A stretch of 64,000 nucleotides of DNA from Tenrec ecaudatus (lineage: Eukaryota > Chordata > Mammalia > Afrosoricida > Tenrecidae): assembly GCF_050624435.1 (NCBI RefSeq), contig NC_134539.1, positions 44,052,001 through 44,116,000 of the forward strand. Direction: 5' to 3'. Below, one piece after another: positions 44,641 through 56,160 of the stretch. Position numbers and translations under genes: made by a program. The notes below the pieces were generated by a model that saw only the letters and a program-made list of their open reading frames with translations, searched no databases and was not told the origin of the DNA. Position 1 is the first letter of the stretch; the number at the start of each line of letters is the position of its first letter.

Positions 44641-47135
44641 TTTTTCTTTTCTTTAAAAAAAAATACTTTTATTAGGGGCTCTTACATGTCTTATCACAAT
44701 CCATACATTCCTCCAGTGTGTCAAGCACATTTGCACATATGCCGCCATCATCATTTTCAAAGCATTCTCTTCCCACTTGAGTCCCTGGGATCAGCTCCCC
44801 ATTTCTTCCCCCTCCCTCCCCTGCCCACCCTCCCTCATGAACCCTTGATAAGTTATACATTATTTTTTTCCATGTGTAACATCGTTTGTCCCCCTGGGAT
44901 GGGGTTCTAGTTTGATCATTGTGATCGATTCCTCCTTTCTCCCCGCACCCTCTCCTAGTCCTCCTGGTATCTCTACTCTACTTGTTGGCCCTGAGGGGTT
45001 CATCTATCTTGGATTCCCTGTGTTGTGGGCTCTTGTCTGTAGCAGTAAGCATGCGCTGGTCTAATCTGATTTGTAAGGTAGAATTGAGGTCATGATAATG
45101 GGGTGAAGGAAGCACCAAAGAACAAGAGGAAAGTTGTGTCTTTCATCAGTGCTATACTGCACCATGACTGGCTCATCTCTTCCCTGTGATCCCTCTGTGA
45201 GGTGATGTCCAATTGTCTACAGATGGACATTGGGTCTCCACTCCATCCCCCACCCCCCGGCCCATTCACCTTGTATATGGTTTTATTCTGGGTCTTAGAT
45301 ACCTGATACTTGATCCCATCGATACCTCATGATCAGACAGGCTGGTGTGCTTCTTCCATGTGGGCTTTGTTGCTTCTGAACTAGATGGCTGCTTGTTTGT
45401 TTTCAAGCCTTTAAGACCCCAGATACAGATGCTATATCTTTTGATAGCCATGTGCCATCAGCTTTCTTCACCACATTTGCTTATGCACCCATTTTGTCTT
45501 CTGCAATCATTTTGGGAAGGTGAGCAACACAGAATGCTAAATTGTTAGAACAAAGTGTTCTTGTGTTGAGGGAATATTTGCATCAAGGCACGATGTCCAT
45601 CTGAAACCTTAATTCTTAACATATAGATAGGAGTACATAGTTCTATTCCCCTCTCATTCAATTTTCCTCTATTTCCTTTTTACTTCACTCTTGTCCTACC
45701 ATCATGCTTGGCCTTCATTCAGGTTTAGTAATTCCTCGCTGCTACATTGCCCTTGATTGAGCCCCACTAAGCATTCTACGACCTTACTTCCATTGATTTT
45801 AGTTCACTTGTTTCCTTGTCCCTGGGTTGATCCCCCTTCCCCTTCCTTTCTCCCACCTCCCCTTCTCCCGTATCCAACCCCCCCCCACTCCCCACCCCCC
45901 GCCGAACCATTGGTCCCATTCTTTTCATCTCCGAATTATTTATCCCTCCTATCTTATCTAGATAGACATGCAGATACATTAATAAGTGCAAAACCCAGGC
46001 AAAGCCAAATAAAGCGACAAAGGAAGTCAAAACCAACAAAACAATTACAACAACAAAAAGCAAACACAAATAACAAAAAGAAAATCACTGACAAAAAATG
46101 GAAAAGCCTATAAATAGTTCAAGGTCTATATTTGTTAGCCTTTACAAGTGTTTTCCAGTTGAGACTGCTGGGGTGTCACACTCTTGTCTGCCAAGTCTGT
46201 TTTTTATATTCCCCAGAGGTTTCATCACTCTGCTCCCCCTGCTGTGTGGCGGCATGCCCTCAGTGCCTCGCCCCAGCATGATGAGGCCAGACCGTGCATT
46301 ATTCCAGCTCTGTGTCTCCAGTGCTGTCCCCGTGGCGCCATGGCTCAGTGAGTAACGCTGTGCCCCGTGGTGGGCTCCCGTGCATTGCCTGTTCTGAGCA
46401 GGAACATTGTCCTCGGGGCTTGGTGGGCCAGGATGTCCCCTCCTCCCTCTCCATCCCTTTGTGTTTCTCCCGTGTGTTCTAATCCAACGGGCCCCTCTCC
46501 CCAAGCTGTAGCCCCAGTGCTGTCCTCTGAAGTGCATTCTTCTGAGGGGAGTGTATGGAGGGGGCCCACATAGTCGAGATTGGGGCTGGCCCTCAGACCT
46601 CTCTATTGGTACAAGCCGGCGTGTTGTATTCATGTCTTGGCGTATAGGTTTGAAGCCTGGTCTCTCTCTCCCTGTCTTGTGGAGATATAAACAATACCCT
46701 CCCCTTGGGTGGATTAGTGTCCTGCTCCCCACCTACCCATGTTCCTTTCTTCTTCTTTCTTTCCCCCTCTTATTTAGTCACTGGGCTCCATTATCACTCT
46801 CTTGGTGAATTCTTTTGATGTACGTAGGTGATTTATCTTCAGTATAGCCCACTTGTCAATTTGTGACTCCTCTGTATTTGTATCCTTCCCTATTTCTGAT
46901 AGCCTATGTATTCCTGGTGGGGGTTCTCAGGTTTGTCCAATTCCATCATTAATGGCCCTAATAGTTTGGGGTTTTACCTCAAGCTCTGTGATCCACCTTG
47001 AGTTTATTCTTGTGCGTGGAGTGAGGTGAGAGTCTTGCTTCATTTTTCTGTAGGTAGATCTCCATTTTTCAGGATTCCCTTTTCACAGGCGACATAGATG
47101 TTTGCCCCGTTGAAGGTAGACATGTAGAGCACACT
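44641..47135 (-). mobile_element. L1 LINE, ORF2 fragment plus long 3' UTR
   Basis: Reversed copy: the tail is at 44641-44680 ('acttttattaggggctctta'). The UTR blocks run in reversed order to about 46780, and an ORF2 piece lies at about 46790-47130 ('tggtgaattcttttgatgta' decodes on the minus strand as the TSKEFTK region). ORF2 sequence between that region and the UTR is deleted. ORFs on either strand here, including the 196-codon one at 46142-46732, are composition effects. Confidence 0.87.
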
Positions 47136-47181
47136 GCACTGCTCTCGTTATACCGACCTCTGTCCCAATAACATCATACAC

Positions 47182-47379
47182 CAGGGGTTCTCAACCTTCC
47201 TCATGCCGCCACCCTTTCATACAGTTCCTCATGGTGTGGTGACCCCCCCCCCAACCATAACATTATTTTGTTGCTACTTCATAACTGTAAATTTGCTACT
47301 GTTATGAATAGGGAAACTCCTGTGAAAGAATCGCTTGACCCCCCCAAAGGAGTCATGAACCAAAGGTTGAGAACCGCTG
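47182..47379 (-). mobile_element. SPIN-type hAT MITE, 198 bp
   Basis: Reversed copy: 'caggggttctcaaccttcct', 'ggtgtggtgaccc', 'gttgctacttcataactgta' and 'gttgagaaccgctg'. Flanking octamers TCATACAC (47174-47181) and CCACACAC (47380-47387) agree at 6 of 8 positions, as expected for a decayed target duplication. Confidence 0.87.
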
Positions 47380-47775
47380 CCACACACAGACAGGAGCAGA
47401 TGAATGAGAATTTGGAGTCATCTCTGCTGCATCATCTCCATTTTCTTGAAAATGACCTTCTTCTTCTTGTTTCAGCTCACATATTGTAAATCAGTGTCCT
47501 TTTTATGCCAAGCTTAGTATCACTGGTGCTCTTGATGTTTAAAAAGATCCTCAAGTATAGTGCTAAATTTCTGAGATCCATTCAATGTTTTTATATGCTA
47601 GAAGGTTATGCTGTGCCTTATGAAGAAAAAAATTTGTTAGATAAGCCCTGGGCATGCCTGAGTTATGCTGCTGCTCATGGCTGGAAGTACAATGTTAATG
47701 ATAAACACTCTGCACTAAATAAGGTGCTTTTTAAAATGGAAACACACACACAAAGCCCATCCCTTGTCTATAAGT
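47380..47775. other. Unassigned DNA
   Basis: Nothing recognised. Confidence 0.45.
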
Positions 47776-48222
47776 TTGTTGATACATTTGAATCATGGTG
47801 TTGGAGAAAAATATGGAAGCCACCATGGACTGCTTAAGAAAACAAATCGATCTGTCCTGGAAGAAGGGCTCTTTAGAGGCAAGAATGGCAAGGTTTCGTC
47901 TTACATCCTTTGGACATATTGTCAGGAGAGACCAATTCCTGGAGGACATCACGTTTGGTAAAGCGGAGGAGGACATCACATTTGGTAAAGCGGAGGAGGA
48001 CATCACATTTGGTAAAGCGGAGGAGGACATCACATTTGGTAAAGCGGAGTGGTGGTGACAAAGAGGAAGGTCCTCAAGGAGATGGATTGACACTGTGGCG
48101 GCAACACTGGGCTCACGCACAGGAACAATTAGGAGGAGGGGGCAGAACCAGGCAGTGTTTCATTTGTTGTGCATAAGGTCGCTATGAGTTGAACTGACTT
48201 GATGGCACCTAACAACAACAGC
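47776..48222 (+). mobile_element. RTE/BovB-type LINE, 3' end with minisatellite
   Basis: 'gaatcatggtgttggagaaa', 'caccatggactgcttaagaa' and 'attgtcaggagagaccaatt', then a 27-bp repeat array, then 'ggagatggattgacactgtg' and the tail 'tcgctatgagttgaactgac' with 'ttgatggcacctaacaacaa'. Confidence 0.85.
47942..48049 (+). repeat. 27-bp minisatellite, four copies, in frame
   Basis: Four tandem units of 27 bases, nearly identical (one A/G difference in the first). The units keep the old RTE reading frame and encode EDITFGKAE each. The other RTE copies have a single unit here ('gacatcatgcttggtaaag'-like). Confidence 0.95.
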
Positions 48223-48419
48223 ACCCAAAGCAAGAAGATGCATTGGTTGGGTGACGAATGTTGTGATCACAGGCTTGTGGGAAATTTGGTTCAGTAGTCA
48301 CTAATTCAGTGTTTACAGTGACTTTAGAGAGCGTGACTACTCTAGAGAACAAGGATAGCGCACACACACTCACATCTACATGTACTGTGCAGCGACACAT
48401 GTAATTGTGTGTGTGCGTG
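48223..48419. other. Unassigned DNA ending in a GT-rich run
   Basis: Nothing recognised. GT-rich at 48405-48419. Confidence 0.5.
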
Positions 48420-48944
48420 TGAGGTAGTTAGTTTATTGTGCCAACCTGGCCAATAAACACATGTGGGGTTAAATGAAGGGTGGAGAGATAAATGGCTCAG
48501 TGAGACTTGCCTTTTGAGTTCTCGGGTCTCTTGCTTTCTGGTGGTTGCACCAGGGTGCAGCTGCCTTAGCCAGTTACCTGCTTCAACTGACAAGGCTCAC
48601 TTCCTGCAAGATATCCCTGAGGAGAAGCCCCGTGGACCTACCCCAATGCCGCCCTGTGTGCTGGAGCACCTGTGTGGAGACCCCTGCCAGTGCTGAAATG
48701 CTTACACATTCATTGATTTCACTTTCCTGCTTCAGTCAGCATCATTGCATCTGTTTTGTGAGATGGAAGAGGACTTTGTGGATTGGAGTTGGACGTATGG
48801 GTTAATGGGTTAATGTTGGACTTGTGGGCTTGGGCAGCACTGGGTTGGGATGTTTCCTTGATGTGTACTTAACCTTTATATAAAACTCTCTCTTATACAT
48901 GAGTTTCTGTGGATTTGTTTCTCTAAAGTACGCAGACTAACACA
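48420..48944 (+). mobile_element. Solo LTR, ERVL/MaLR-like, 525 bp
   Basis: Begins TGAGGTAGTTAG and ends ACTAACACA (TG...CA), with a perfect 5-bp duplication GCGTG at 48415-48419 and 48945-48949. Internal phrases such as 'ggagacccctgccagtgctg' and 'gatttgtttctcta' are shared with the LTRs at 30607 and 35674. No internal viral region adjoins. Confidence 0.88.
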
Positions 48945-49006
48945 GCGTGCATACAGGCAATTCGTGTTGCCCACAGTAGTCATGCTCTATAGTACATACA
49001 CACACA

Positions 49007-49082
49007 AAGGGGCTTCAAAAGGTTCGGGGGAAAATGGCATTATCTTTTAATTCCATTTTCCCACAAACTTCCTGAATCCTAT
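49007..49082. mobile_element. Mariner-type MITE
   Basis: 'ggggcttcaaaaggttcggg' and 'ccattttcccacaaacttcc' are inverted ends around 'attatcttttaatt'. Confidence 0.68.
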
Positions 49083-49111
49083 ATGTGTGTCTGTGTAGAT
49101 ACACACATGTG

Positions 49112-49114
49112 TAG

Positions 49115-49142
<28 letters not shown>
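49112..49142. repeat. (GT)n microsatellite
   Basis: GT run of about 13-15 units. Confidence 0.9.
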
Positions 49143-49146
<4 letters not shown>

Positions 49147-49149
49147 TGG

Positions 49150-49265
49150 GTCCACTTACAGATGAGGATACCGAAACTGAAAGATGGTACATGAACTGGA
49201 AACTTGCGGCAGTGCGTGGATTAGAACTCAGGCAGTCTGCCTTGGGAGCTCATATGATTCATCGC
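49150..49265 (-). mobile_element. MIR SINE relic
   Basis: 'cttacagatgaggataccga' and 'ggattagaactcaggcagtc' fit reversed MIR. Confidence 0.7.
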
Positions 49266-49373
49266 ACATTTGCTGTGTCTACGCTATGCTGAGCACCACG
49301 TGGCTTGCTAAAGGCAGAGATGAATGAAGGACGCCCCCTTTCTTAAGGAGTTCATGGTCCAATGGAGGACATA

Positions 49374-49421
<48 letters not shown>

Positions 49422-49431
49422 GAAGAAGAAG

Positions 49432-49486
<55 letters not shown>
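49374..49486. repeat. Compound (GAT)n-(GAA)n-(GATA)n microsatellite
   Basis: GAT units at 49374-49420, GAA units at 49419-49434, GATA units at 49434-49486. It adjoins the tail end of a reversed SINE. Confidence 0.95.
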
Positions 49487-49487
49487 C

Positions 49488-49695
49488 AATTGCCATCAAG
49501 CGGACTCTAACTTACAGAGACCCCCTTGTGTTGCAAAGAACAAGTCCCCAAAGTTTTTGTGACAATGCCCTTTCAGAAAAAGCCATGACCAGGTCTTTCT
49601 TTCAACACACCTCTTGCTGGGTTTGACCTGCCAAACTTGCAGTTAGGAATTCAGCACTTAACTGTTAGTTAGGTGTCACCCCGCTGGCCCTCAGA
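49488..49695 (-). mobile_element. AfroSINE-type SINE, diverged
   Basis: 'ttgccatcaagcggactcta' is the reversed tail and 'aacttgcagttaggaattca' the reversed head region. Confidence 0.65.
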
Positions 49696-50385
49696 TGGAA
49701 GAAACAACCCCATGACTGCAGTACAATGCAGCAGGAGTGAAGCTAACCGAGTTGGGCTTGAAGATGATTAAGTTTGTATCCCGTCGAGGAGACCAAACTA
49801 AAATATTCCTCCCCCAGGAGCAGTGGGTGCAAAGGCAAGAAACAGATGCCACACCCCAGGGGCTTTCCTTCCTGCGGTGAGCAGCTGCAGAGGGGCTGCA
49901 GAGCTAGGGGAGCAGGAGCAACAAGAGGCCCGAGAGGCTGAAAGAGGTGGGGGGCTCCGGGCTTTGAGTGTCTGCTCCCATGCACCATTTGTATTTCCAT
50001 CCGCTGGGAAAACAAAGCTGCTGAGTGCACTTTATGACAAGAAGACCGGATGACCAGATGTTTCAGAACATCACTGGGATAACCTTGTGGAGGCTGGGTT
50101 CAAGATGGGAGAAAGTGTGAAATGCGAGACCTAGGAGACTGTGGTGAGATCAGACCAGAGAAGAGACTGTTGGAAGCACTTCAGGCAAATAGAGTACAGC
50201 GCTCACCATGATGTTCATTGCCTTTGCGGGAAAAGTGGAATATGTCAAAATTTGACCTTGAGTTGAGAAATGCGTACTTCAAGACCGGCCTCCCACCCTA
50301 GAGTCCAGCCATGTAAAGGCATAAGTTGGACTGGTTTAGATGTGCCCGTCTTATTGTCTTCCTTGCAGAGCACCCCAAGGAAGAA
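49696..50385. other. Unassigned DNA
   Basis: Nothing recognised. GC-richer at 49800-49980. Confidence 0.45.
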
Positions 50386-50700
50386 GTACCAAGATGCCCA
50401 TTTTACAGATGATGAAATCGAAGCTCAGAAAATTAATTTAACAATTTAACCTAAATCATGCCTCTTAGAAGTGGTGGAAACAATATGTAAACTCAGGAGC
50501 TCTTGCAATACAAAATCTAGATTTAAATTGGGACAACTACCTCTAATTCGCAGCTGTGCCACTTCATGTTGTTAAGCAAATGACTTAACCCTTCTGTCCT
50601 TGAGAGGTCTCCTCTGTAAAATGGGCACATTGCATTCTACCACCCAATTCATTAGGAAGAGAGAGTAAGATGACAGGTGTTCCAGCATGCGATGCTCTGT
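50386..50700. mobile_element. Two MIR SINE relics, opposite orientation
   Basis: 50386-50490 is minus-like ('cattttacagatgatgaaat'). 50510-50690 is plus-like ('gctgtgccacttcatgttgt', 'aaatgacttaacccttctgt', 'ctctgtaaaatgggcac'). Confidence 0.65.
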
Positions 50701-50940
50701 CGGTATAAGAAAATATTCTTCAACATGGTCTGCTTTTCCCTATCCATACCATGAACACTAGACTAAAATGAATGGATAAAAATAATAAATCATACAGATT
50801 TCCTTTTTTAGAGAAAAAATATCAATTTTCAGCAACACAATATTGTCATTTTGAAAAATCCAAAGGAGTCACTTTTGATCTATGTGTTTCAAATCTATTT
50901 CCATACTTCCAGGAAACAGAGAATACTAGTGGAAGGTAGA

Positions 50941-51165
50941 GGAGCCCTGATGGTGTAGTGATTACATGCTGGGTTGTTAACCACAAGGTCAGCAGTTTGA
51001 AACCACTAGTGGCTCTAAGAGAGAAAGACGAGGCTTCCTACTGTAAAAAGGGATGGTCTCAGAAACCCATTATGTGTGTGTTAGGGTGCCGGGTGATCTC
51101 TCCTGTCTTCTCATGTCACTATGAGTCAGCATCCATGCCACATCAGTGAGAGAGTGGATAATAGG
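50941..51165 (+). mobile_element. AfroSINE-type SINE
   Basis: 'ggagccctgatggtgtagtg', 'accacaaggtcagcagtttg', 'ctcagaaacccattatg' and the tail 'cactatgagtcagcatccat'. Confidence 0.85.
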
Positions 51166-52029
51166 GAAACCCCATCTCCAATCAAGTCACCTTTGGAGTA
51201 CACTTAGCTCCATGGATGTGGTGGCTGAAACATTCTAGCTCTCATTTCCTCTTTCTACAGAGTTTGACTCAAGAACTTCAAGTCCAAAACATCAAGGAAG
51301 TCAACATCAAGGTGGCTGCTTTGTTTGATGGGTCAACAGACAAGCAAGAACTCCTTTGATTATTGTGCAATCAGAAGAGTACATATGTAATGGCAGTGGT
51401 GATGGTCTAGCTGAGTCATCCTTGATAAACCTAGGTTCCCTGCTGATTAGCTAGAGCACCCTGCATCACAACCAACCGGGAGACATGCTTCAACTCAAGC
51501 ACGTTCACGCATTCTTGCTGACCTTCCCAGGACTGCATTTAGAAGGCAGCACCTCTCCCTGATCTCAATGCACACCCTCTAATCTATAAGCCTGGGTGGA
51601 GCCCGGCGTTTGTGCTCATTGGTGGGTCTGCCACACCCAGTAAGTCCCCAGGAGAAAGGCCTGAGGAACCTCTTCGCTTCCAGGAAGATGGCAACCAAGA
51701 AATCCCCCTGGAGCAGTTACACTGTGTAAGGCATGAAGTGCCCGTGAGTTGGGGCTAGCAACGACAGCCACCACTCACCCTGGAGTTTGCGACCAGCTCC
51801 ATTTCTATTTCACATTTTCATTTCAAAGCATCTCCCTTGATGATTTTTATAAGGTACTCACATCTAAAACAGCTGGAATCGTCTCGGTCCATGCATATTT
51901 CTGTCCTACCTAGGCTGCCATTTAACTCCAACCATCCTAAAAATATTTTCCAGATTTGGCAAACATCAAGGTAGATACTTTGCTCAGCGGGGCCATGGGC
52001 AAACAACAGATCATTTTGTTTATGTTAAT
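51166..52029. other. Unassigned DNA with a short SINE-tail-like piece
   Basis: Mostly unassigned. 51690-51770 vaguely resembles an AfroSINE tail ('gaagtgcccgtgagttgggg'). Confidence 0.35.
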
Positions 52030-52560
52030 TGAATAATCCAGTCATCCACTCAGTAAATATTATAGAAGACATATTCTGTGACAGCCTGTAGCTAGGACTT
52101 GGTAGTGAATGAGACAGACATGATTTCTCTCATGAAAATGCTCACTCCCTGTGCCCTTCAGGAGACAAGCCAGTGAATAAAACCAAAACCCAAACTCACG
52201 GCCATCGAGTCGATGCTGAGGCTCCTGAGGCTACGTTGGTGGTTGTGACCTGCTGACCTTGCAGTTAGCAGCCCAACATGTAACCACTGGGCCACCAGTG
52301 CCCCTAAACCAATGAATAACGCATCTCCATAAAATACAAGCGATCATGCAGGTGTGGACAAAGGGTTGGAAAAACACGACAGGAGCTGTGATGGGCTTTA
52401 CCTGGAGAAGCGTGAGGGTGGGCTTCAAAAAGCCATGAGTAAAATATTCTGGGTTCACATGTGAAAAATGGCCCTTCCAGGCAAGGGGGCACACAGCAGC
52501 CACTGTTGCTCCCAGTAACAGGAACAAATCAAGCCCAAGTGGGCACCCAGCAAACTGCTC
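52030..52560 (+). mobile_element. Ancient LINE 3' UTR relic, split by a SINE
   Basis: 'catccactcagtaaatatta' and 'gaatgagacagacatgattt' before the SINE, then 'ggagctgtgatgggctttac' and 'tacctggagaagcgtgaggg' after it. Same old family as the relic at 6040-7040. Name uncertain. Confidence 0.35.
52186..52310 (-). mobile_element. AfroSINE-type SINE, internally deleted
   Basis: Tail 'cggccatcgagtcgatgctg', then a jump to the head 'gctgaccttgcagttagcag' and 'cccaacatgtaaccactggg'. Only about 125 bp remain. Confidence 0.78.
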
Positions 52561-53669
52561 GACAGCAACTGAGCAAGCTGAACTGAGTTCAGTTTAGAAA
52601 AGACTTCAATACCCTCCTAAGAAGTTTGAGGAGTTTTGACTTTTTGTTTTGTTTTGTTTTCAGTAAGCATTGGGGCCCTTGAAGATTTCATTGAAAACTA
52701 TTCTGATTTCAGGGCTAAATAAAGGTCCAAAGAACGAGAATACAGTTTCAAAGATCCAAAGGGGGAGGTGGTAATTTGGAACTGGAGACATGCAAATGGA
52801 TTCAAGAGAGATTTTTGAATTAGAAATGATACATTCATGGACAGGATGGGGTTTATATGAGTAATTTCTCATTTTCATTATATATATTTTGAGTTCCCCC
52901 AAATATCCATGAGCTTCCTAACTGTAGGTAAAGATACATAATTCAGCACATGGATCCCAAAGATTAAAAACAGATTCATGTTTTCAGAGAGACAGACAAA
53001 GGGAAATTCTAGCCTCTGACTCAGCAGTGCATGGGACAATGTTGTGACACTGTGTTTAGTATCTGGCTGGACTTTAGACCTCAGTCCTTTCTTTCCCTTT
53101 TCTAAGCTTCTTGCTTCCCAAATAGAGCTGCTGATTTATCTCCCAGACCGTCTTGAGTCTTCTAGTCAGTGAGTCAAACCCTTGTGATAAGGGACCATCA
53201 TCTCTGGCCTTTCCCAAGCTGAGTCACCTCTAAAGCTGGATTATTTGAGGGCTGACCCGGGACTGTGAGTCCAATCATTCCAGTATCATCTGGAGCCCCC
53301 CGGGGAACCAGTAGGTCCATCCTGAGGCTAAGGAAAGGGTCAGGAGCACCCTCTTTCCTGCTTCACTCCTTGGGATGCACAGTCAAGTGCGGTCCAAGAG
53401 ACCAGCCTGGATTTCCAGAGAAAGAGTCTTTCACACCTGGGCATTCAGTTCTCCCATTTTCTCAGTCTGTTTTCCCAGCTTGGGTCAAGTCTCAAAGCCA
53501 ATTATCCTGTTTACATTGTTCTGAAGCTGTTCACAGGAATCTGCCACAAGAATGCAAGACACTTGAGTGGCTTTCCCTTACTTCGTCATATCCGTAACTA
53601 TAGCCAGAATCAACTTCCCTCAGACCACAGTCAGCTCTCCTCCTCAGTGCCCTGAGCAGGATAGCCCAT
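52561..53669. other. Unassigned DNA
   Basis: No gene or clear repeat. A TTTTG run is near 52643-52660, and a weak palindromic AT patch near 52870-52920 may be another eroded MITE. Confidence 0.4.
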
Positions 53670-53905
53670 GTCCAGATGCCTAACTCTTAGTGAGCACCTC
53701 TTGTGTGCTCACCCCTTGCAGGGCACCCAACACTTCTGCAACTCACAGGTGATGCCACACACCCACGGAACCAGTGAATGTGACATCCTTGTTTCAATGA
53801 TGCAGAAAATGAGACTGGGAGAAATAAAGGTGGCTTATCAAAAACTAAACGTGTAGGATAGGGTCGAGCCAGGATTCAAACTGACGTCTATACGATTTCA
53901 AATGG
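53670..53905 (-). mobile_element. MIR SINE relic
   Basis: 'tagtgagcacctcttgtgtg', 'atgcagaaaatgagactggg' and 'gagccaggattcaaactgac' are reversed MIR in order, nearly full length. Confidence 0.75.
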
Positions 53906-54227
53906 GCTGCCTTCTCCTTCCTGTCGCCAGAGGTGAGCTTTAAATAACATTAAACACAAGTGTGAACTGTCTGCAAAGCACTAGGCAAATCTACATATGC
54001 TGTCCTTTTTGAATGGAAGGCAGGCACATTCAAAGTTTATTTCTGGCCAAGGTCCCCAAAGAAGGAAGCAGACCTGTTAGTCAGTCACCTGACCAAGTTC
54101 ACTCCTGTTAGAGACACAGATTCTTTCCAGTTGTGGTTTCCTGTTATCAGTCTGGAGCAGAGTGATTGCAATGAAGAGGCGATCTGGCTGCCTGGGCTGG
54201 AATCCTCTTTACCACGTGGCAGCCAAG

Positions 54228-54440
54228 GAGCCTTGGGAGACCCTAGCTGATGCAAACAGTAAGCGCACTTGGCTATGAACTGAGAGGTCAGAGGTTTGAG
54301 TCCACCCAGAGGTGCTTCTGAAAAAAAAGTTCAGCAAGCTACTTCCAAAAACTCTGCCCTTAAGAATCCACTGAAGCACTGTTCTATTCTGGCATGCATG
54401 GAGTTGTGATGAATCAAAATCAACGTGATAGCAATTGGTA
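54228..54440 (+). mobile_element. AfroSINE-type SINE, diverged
   Basis: 'aagcgcacttggctatgaac', 'gaggtcagaggtttgagtcc' and 'acccagaggtgcttctgaaa', tail near 54410 ('gtgatgaatcaaaatcaacg'). Confidence 0.65.
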
Positions 54441-54610
54441 AAGTCAAGTCACCTTGGTCAGATTACTAAGACTCTCTGAGTCTCAATTTCCCTGTATGTG
54501 AATGGGGATGGAAATAGCATTCACCTTAGAGAGTTGTTATTGGGGAGGAAATCCAATAATCCCTGTCCACACAGCGTCTGCCGAACGGTATGAGCATGAT
54601 AAATCCCAAC
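54441..54610 (+). mobile_element. MIR SINE relic
   Basis: 'tctgagtctcaatttccctg' and 'ttcaccttagagagttgtta' fit the MIR core. It adjoins the preceding SINE. Confidence 0.55.
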
Positions 54611-55385
54611 CATTAGTAGGATCATTTGGTTGTGTGTAAATACATCTACCTGCCACTCTGATTGCTTTCTGAGGGTCGATTCCAAGTAAAATTACTGTCA
54701 AAGGATGGCTTTTCATATGCAGAGCTTAATTACTCTCCAGAAATTTCACAACAATGTATGTGCCCAAAGAAGTGCCTACAGGAGTAAGAGCAGTAATCAT
54801 CCTTCCTAGCAATGGACTGAGACACAGAGGTAAATCAAATGCAGACACCATTATAGATGCGTGAACACCTTACAATGCTCACTTATAGAGATGTGCACTT
54901 TCTTTCTTTTTATGTCTTTTTCAGTCATGAAAATAACCAACACCTTGACTGATCATCCCAAAGGTCTTTGAGTTAACAAAAAGAAAGGGGTTCAATTCCA
55001 AAGTCTGCCACTTACTAACTGTGAATTCCCAGCTAAATCTTTCCCCTCTCTATATGCCAGTTGTTCCAACAATTTTGTTTTGTATCTCAAATGAAATCCT
55101 ATCTGAGTAACATGTATTCCTCATGTACATAGTGTAACGATGTGGCAGACTAAAGGTGACTGTACCTGGTGATGAGAGTCATGAATAGTCTGGTTTGATT
55201 TTAATTTTAATGAACTATTGCATTTACCAACAATTTTGTATTTTATTGTTTACAGATATTCCATGCGTTATTATCAACCAGAATTCAGAGCCAGTTCGAC
55301 AATCTTTTCCCCATCTATGACAATTAGGAGTTTGTTTCAGGCTGTCTCTGACATCTGTTTCTTTCATCTTGTCATTCCCATAAAA
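54611..55385. other. Unassigned AT-rich DNA
   Basis: Nothing recognised. Confidence 0.45.
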
Positions 55386-55607
55386 CAGCATTTCTCAACC
55401 TCAGCATTAACAGCATTTTGGGCTACATTGTGCTTTGCAATAGAGCGAGGGGACTGTTCTGTAGGCTGTAGACGATTGAGCAGCATCCCTGGCCTCTACT
55501 ACCCGTGAGCACCTTCATCCAAGATGTCAAAGCTAAAAATGTTTCCTGACATTGAGAAATGTTCCCTGCGAGGTCAATATCACCCCAGTTGAGAACCACT
55601 ATCATTT
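55386..55607 (-). mobile_element. MER5A-type hAT-Charlie MITE
   Basis: 'cagcatttctcaacctcagc', 'agcagcatccctggcctcta' and 'ccccagttgagaaccacta' are the reversed MER5A order with both ends visible. Confidence 0.88.
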
Positions 55608-55735
55608 ACTTCAGTTCCCCAAAGGGAGTTCGGGCATTGCATGCTAATTAAGAATCTGAATTTTATAGCCTTTAGTGTCCTGTTTATGCGTAAGACTCCA
55701 AAGGTCAATGAAGGCAGGATCGCTGTGGACTCACA

Positions 55736-56160
55736 CTCCACACATTTGACAGAAAGGAGTCTGTGAGTGTGTCCGTCATGAACACACTCACTGCTAACCT
55801 AAAGGTCGGAGGGTTGAGACCACCAGGAAACACCTCAGACAAAAAGAGCAGGCGGTCACTTCCAGACCATACAGAGCACAGCTGGACTCTCGCACACGGG
55901 TTTGCCATCCATGGGGAACAACTCCGCAGCTGTGGATTGGTTCTTGTAATCTCCCATGTCTCTTCTCTCTGTGGAGTTCCATTGCCCTCGAGTTGATTCC
56001 AATTCATGGAAATGGCATGTGTTCCAGAATAAGTTTTCCTTGGCTCGAATCTTGCCAGAAAGACCAGGCTATCTTCTGTAGTGTCTGTCGCTGGATGGGT
56101 TTGAACTGCTCACCTTTAGGTCAGAAGTCAAGTGAAAACCATTTGCACCACCCAAGAATC
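55736..56160. mobile_element. Two AfroSINE-type copies, tail to tail
   Basis: A plus copy at about 55736-55965 ('cactcactgctaacctaaag', 'ggtcggagggttgagaccac') is followed by a minus copy at about 55980-56160 ('cctcgagttgattccaattc', 'gggtttgaactgctcacctt'). Confidence 0.65.

Noticed and set aside
46142..46732. A 196-codon minus-strand ORF
   Set aside because: It is sense-strand L1 3' UTR. It aligns by position with non-coding UTR in the other copies, which have different frames open.
47942..48049. CRISPR-like repeat array
   Set aside because: Units are directly tandem with no spacers, in a mammalian RTE remnant.
52862..52925. A fifth mariner MITE
   Set aside because: Only the right half resembles the family and no inverted left end could be matched.
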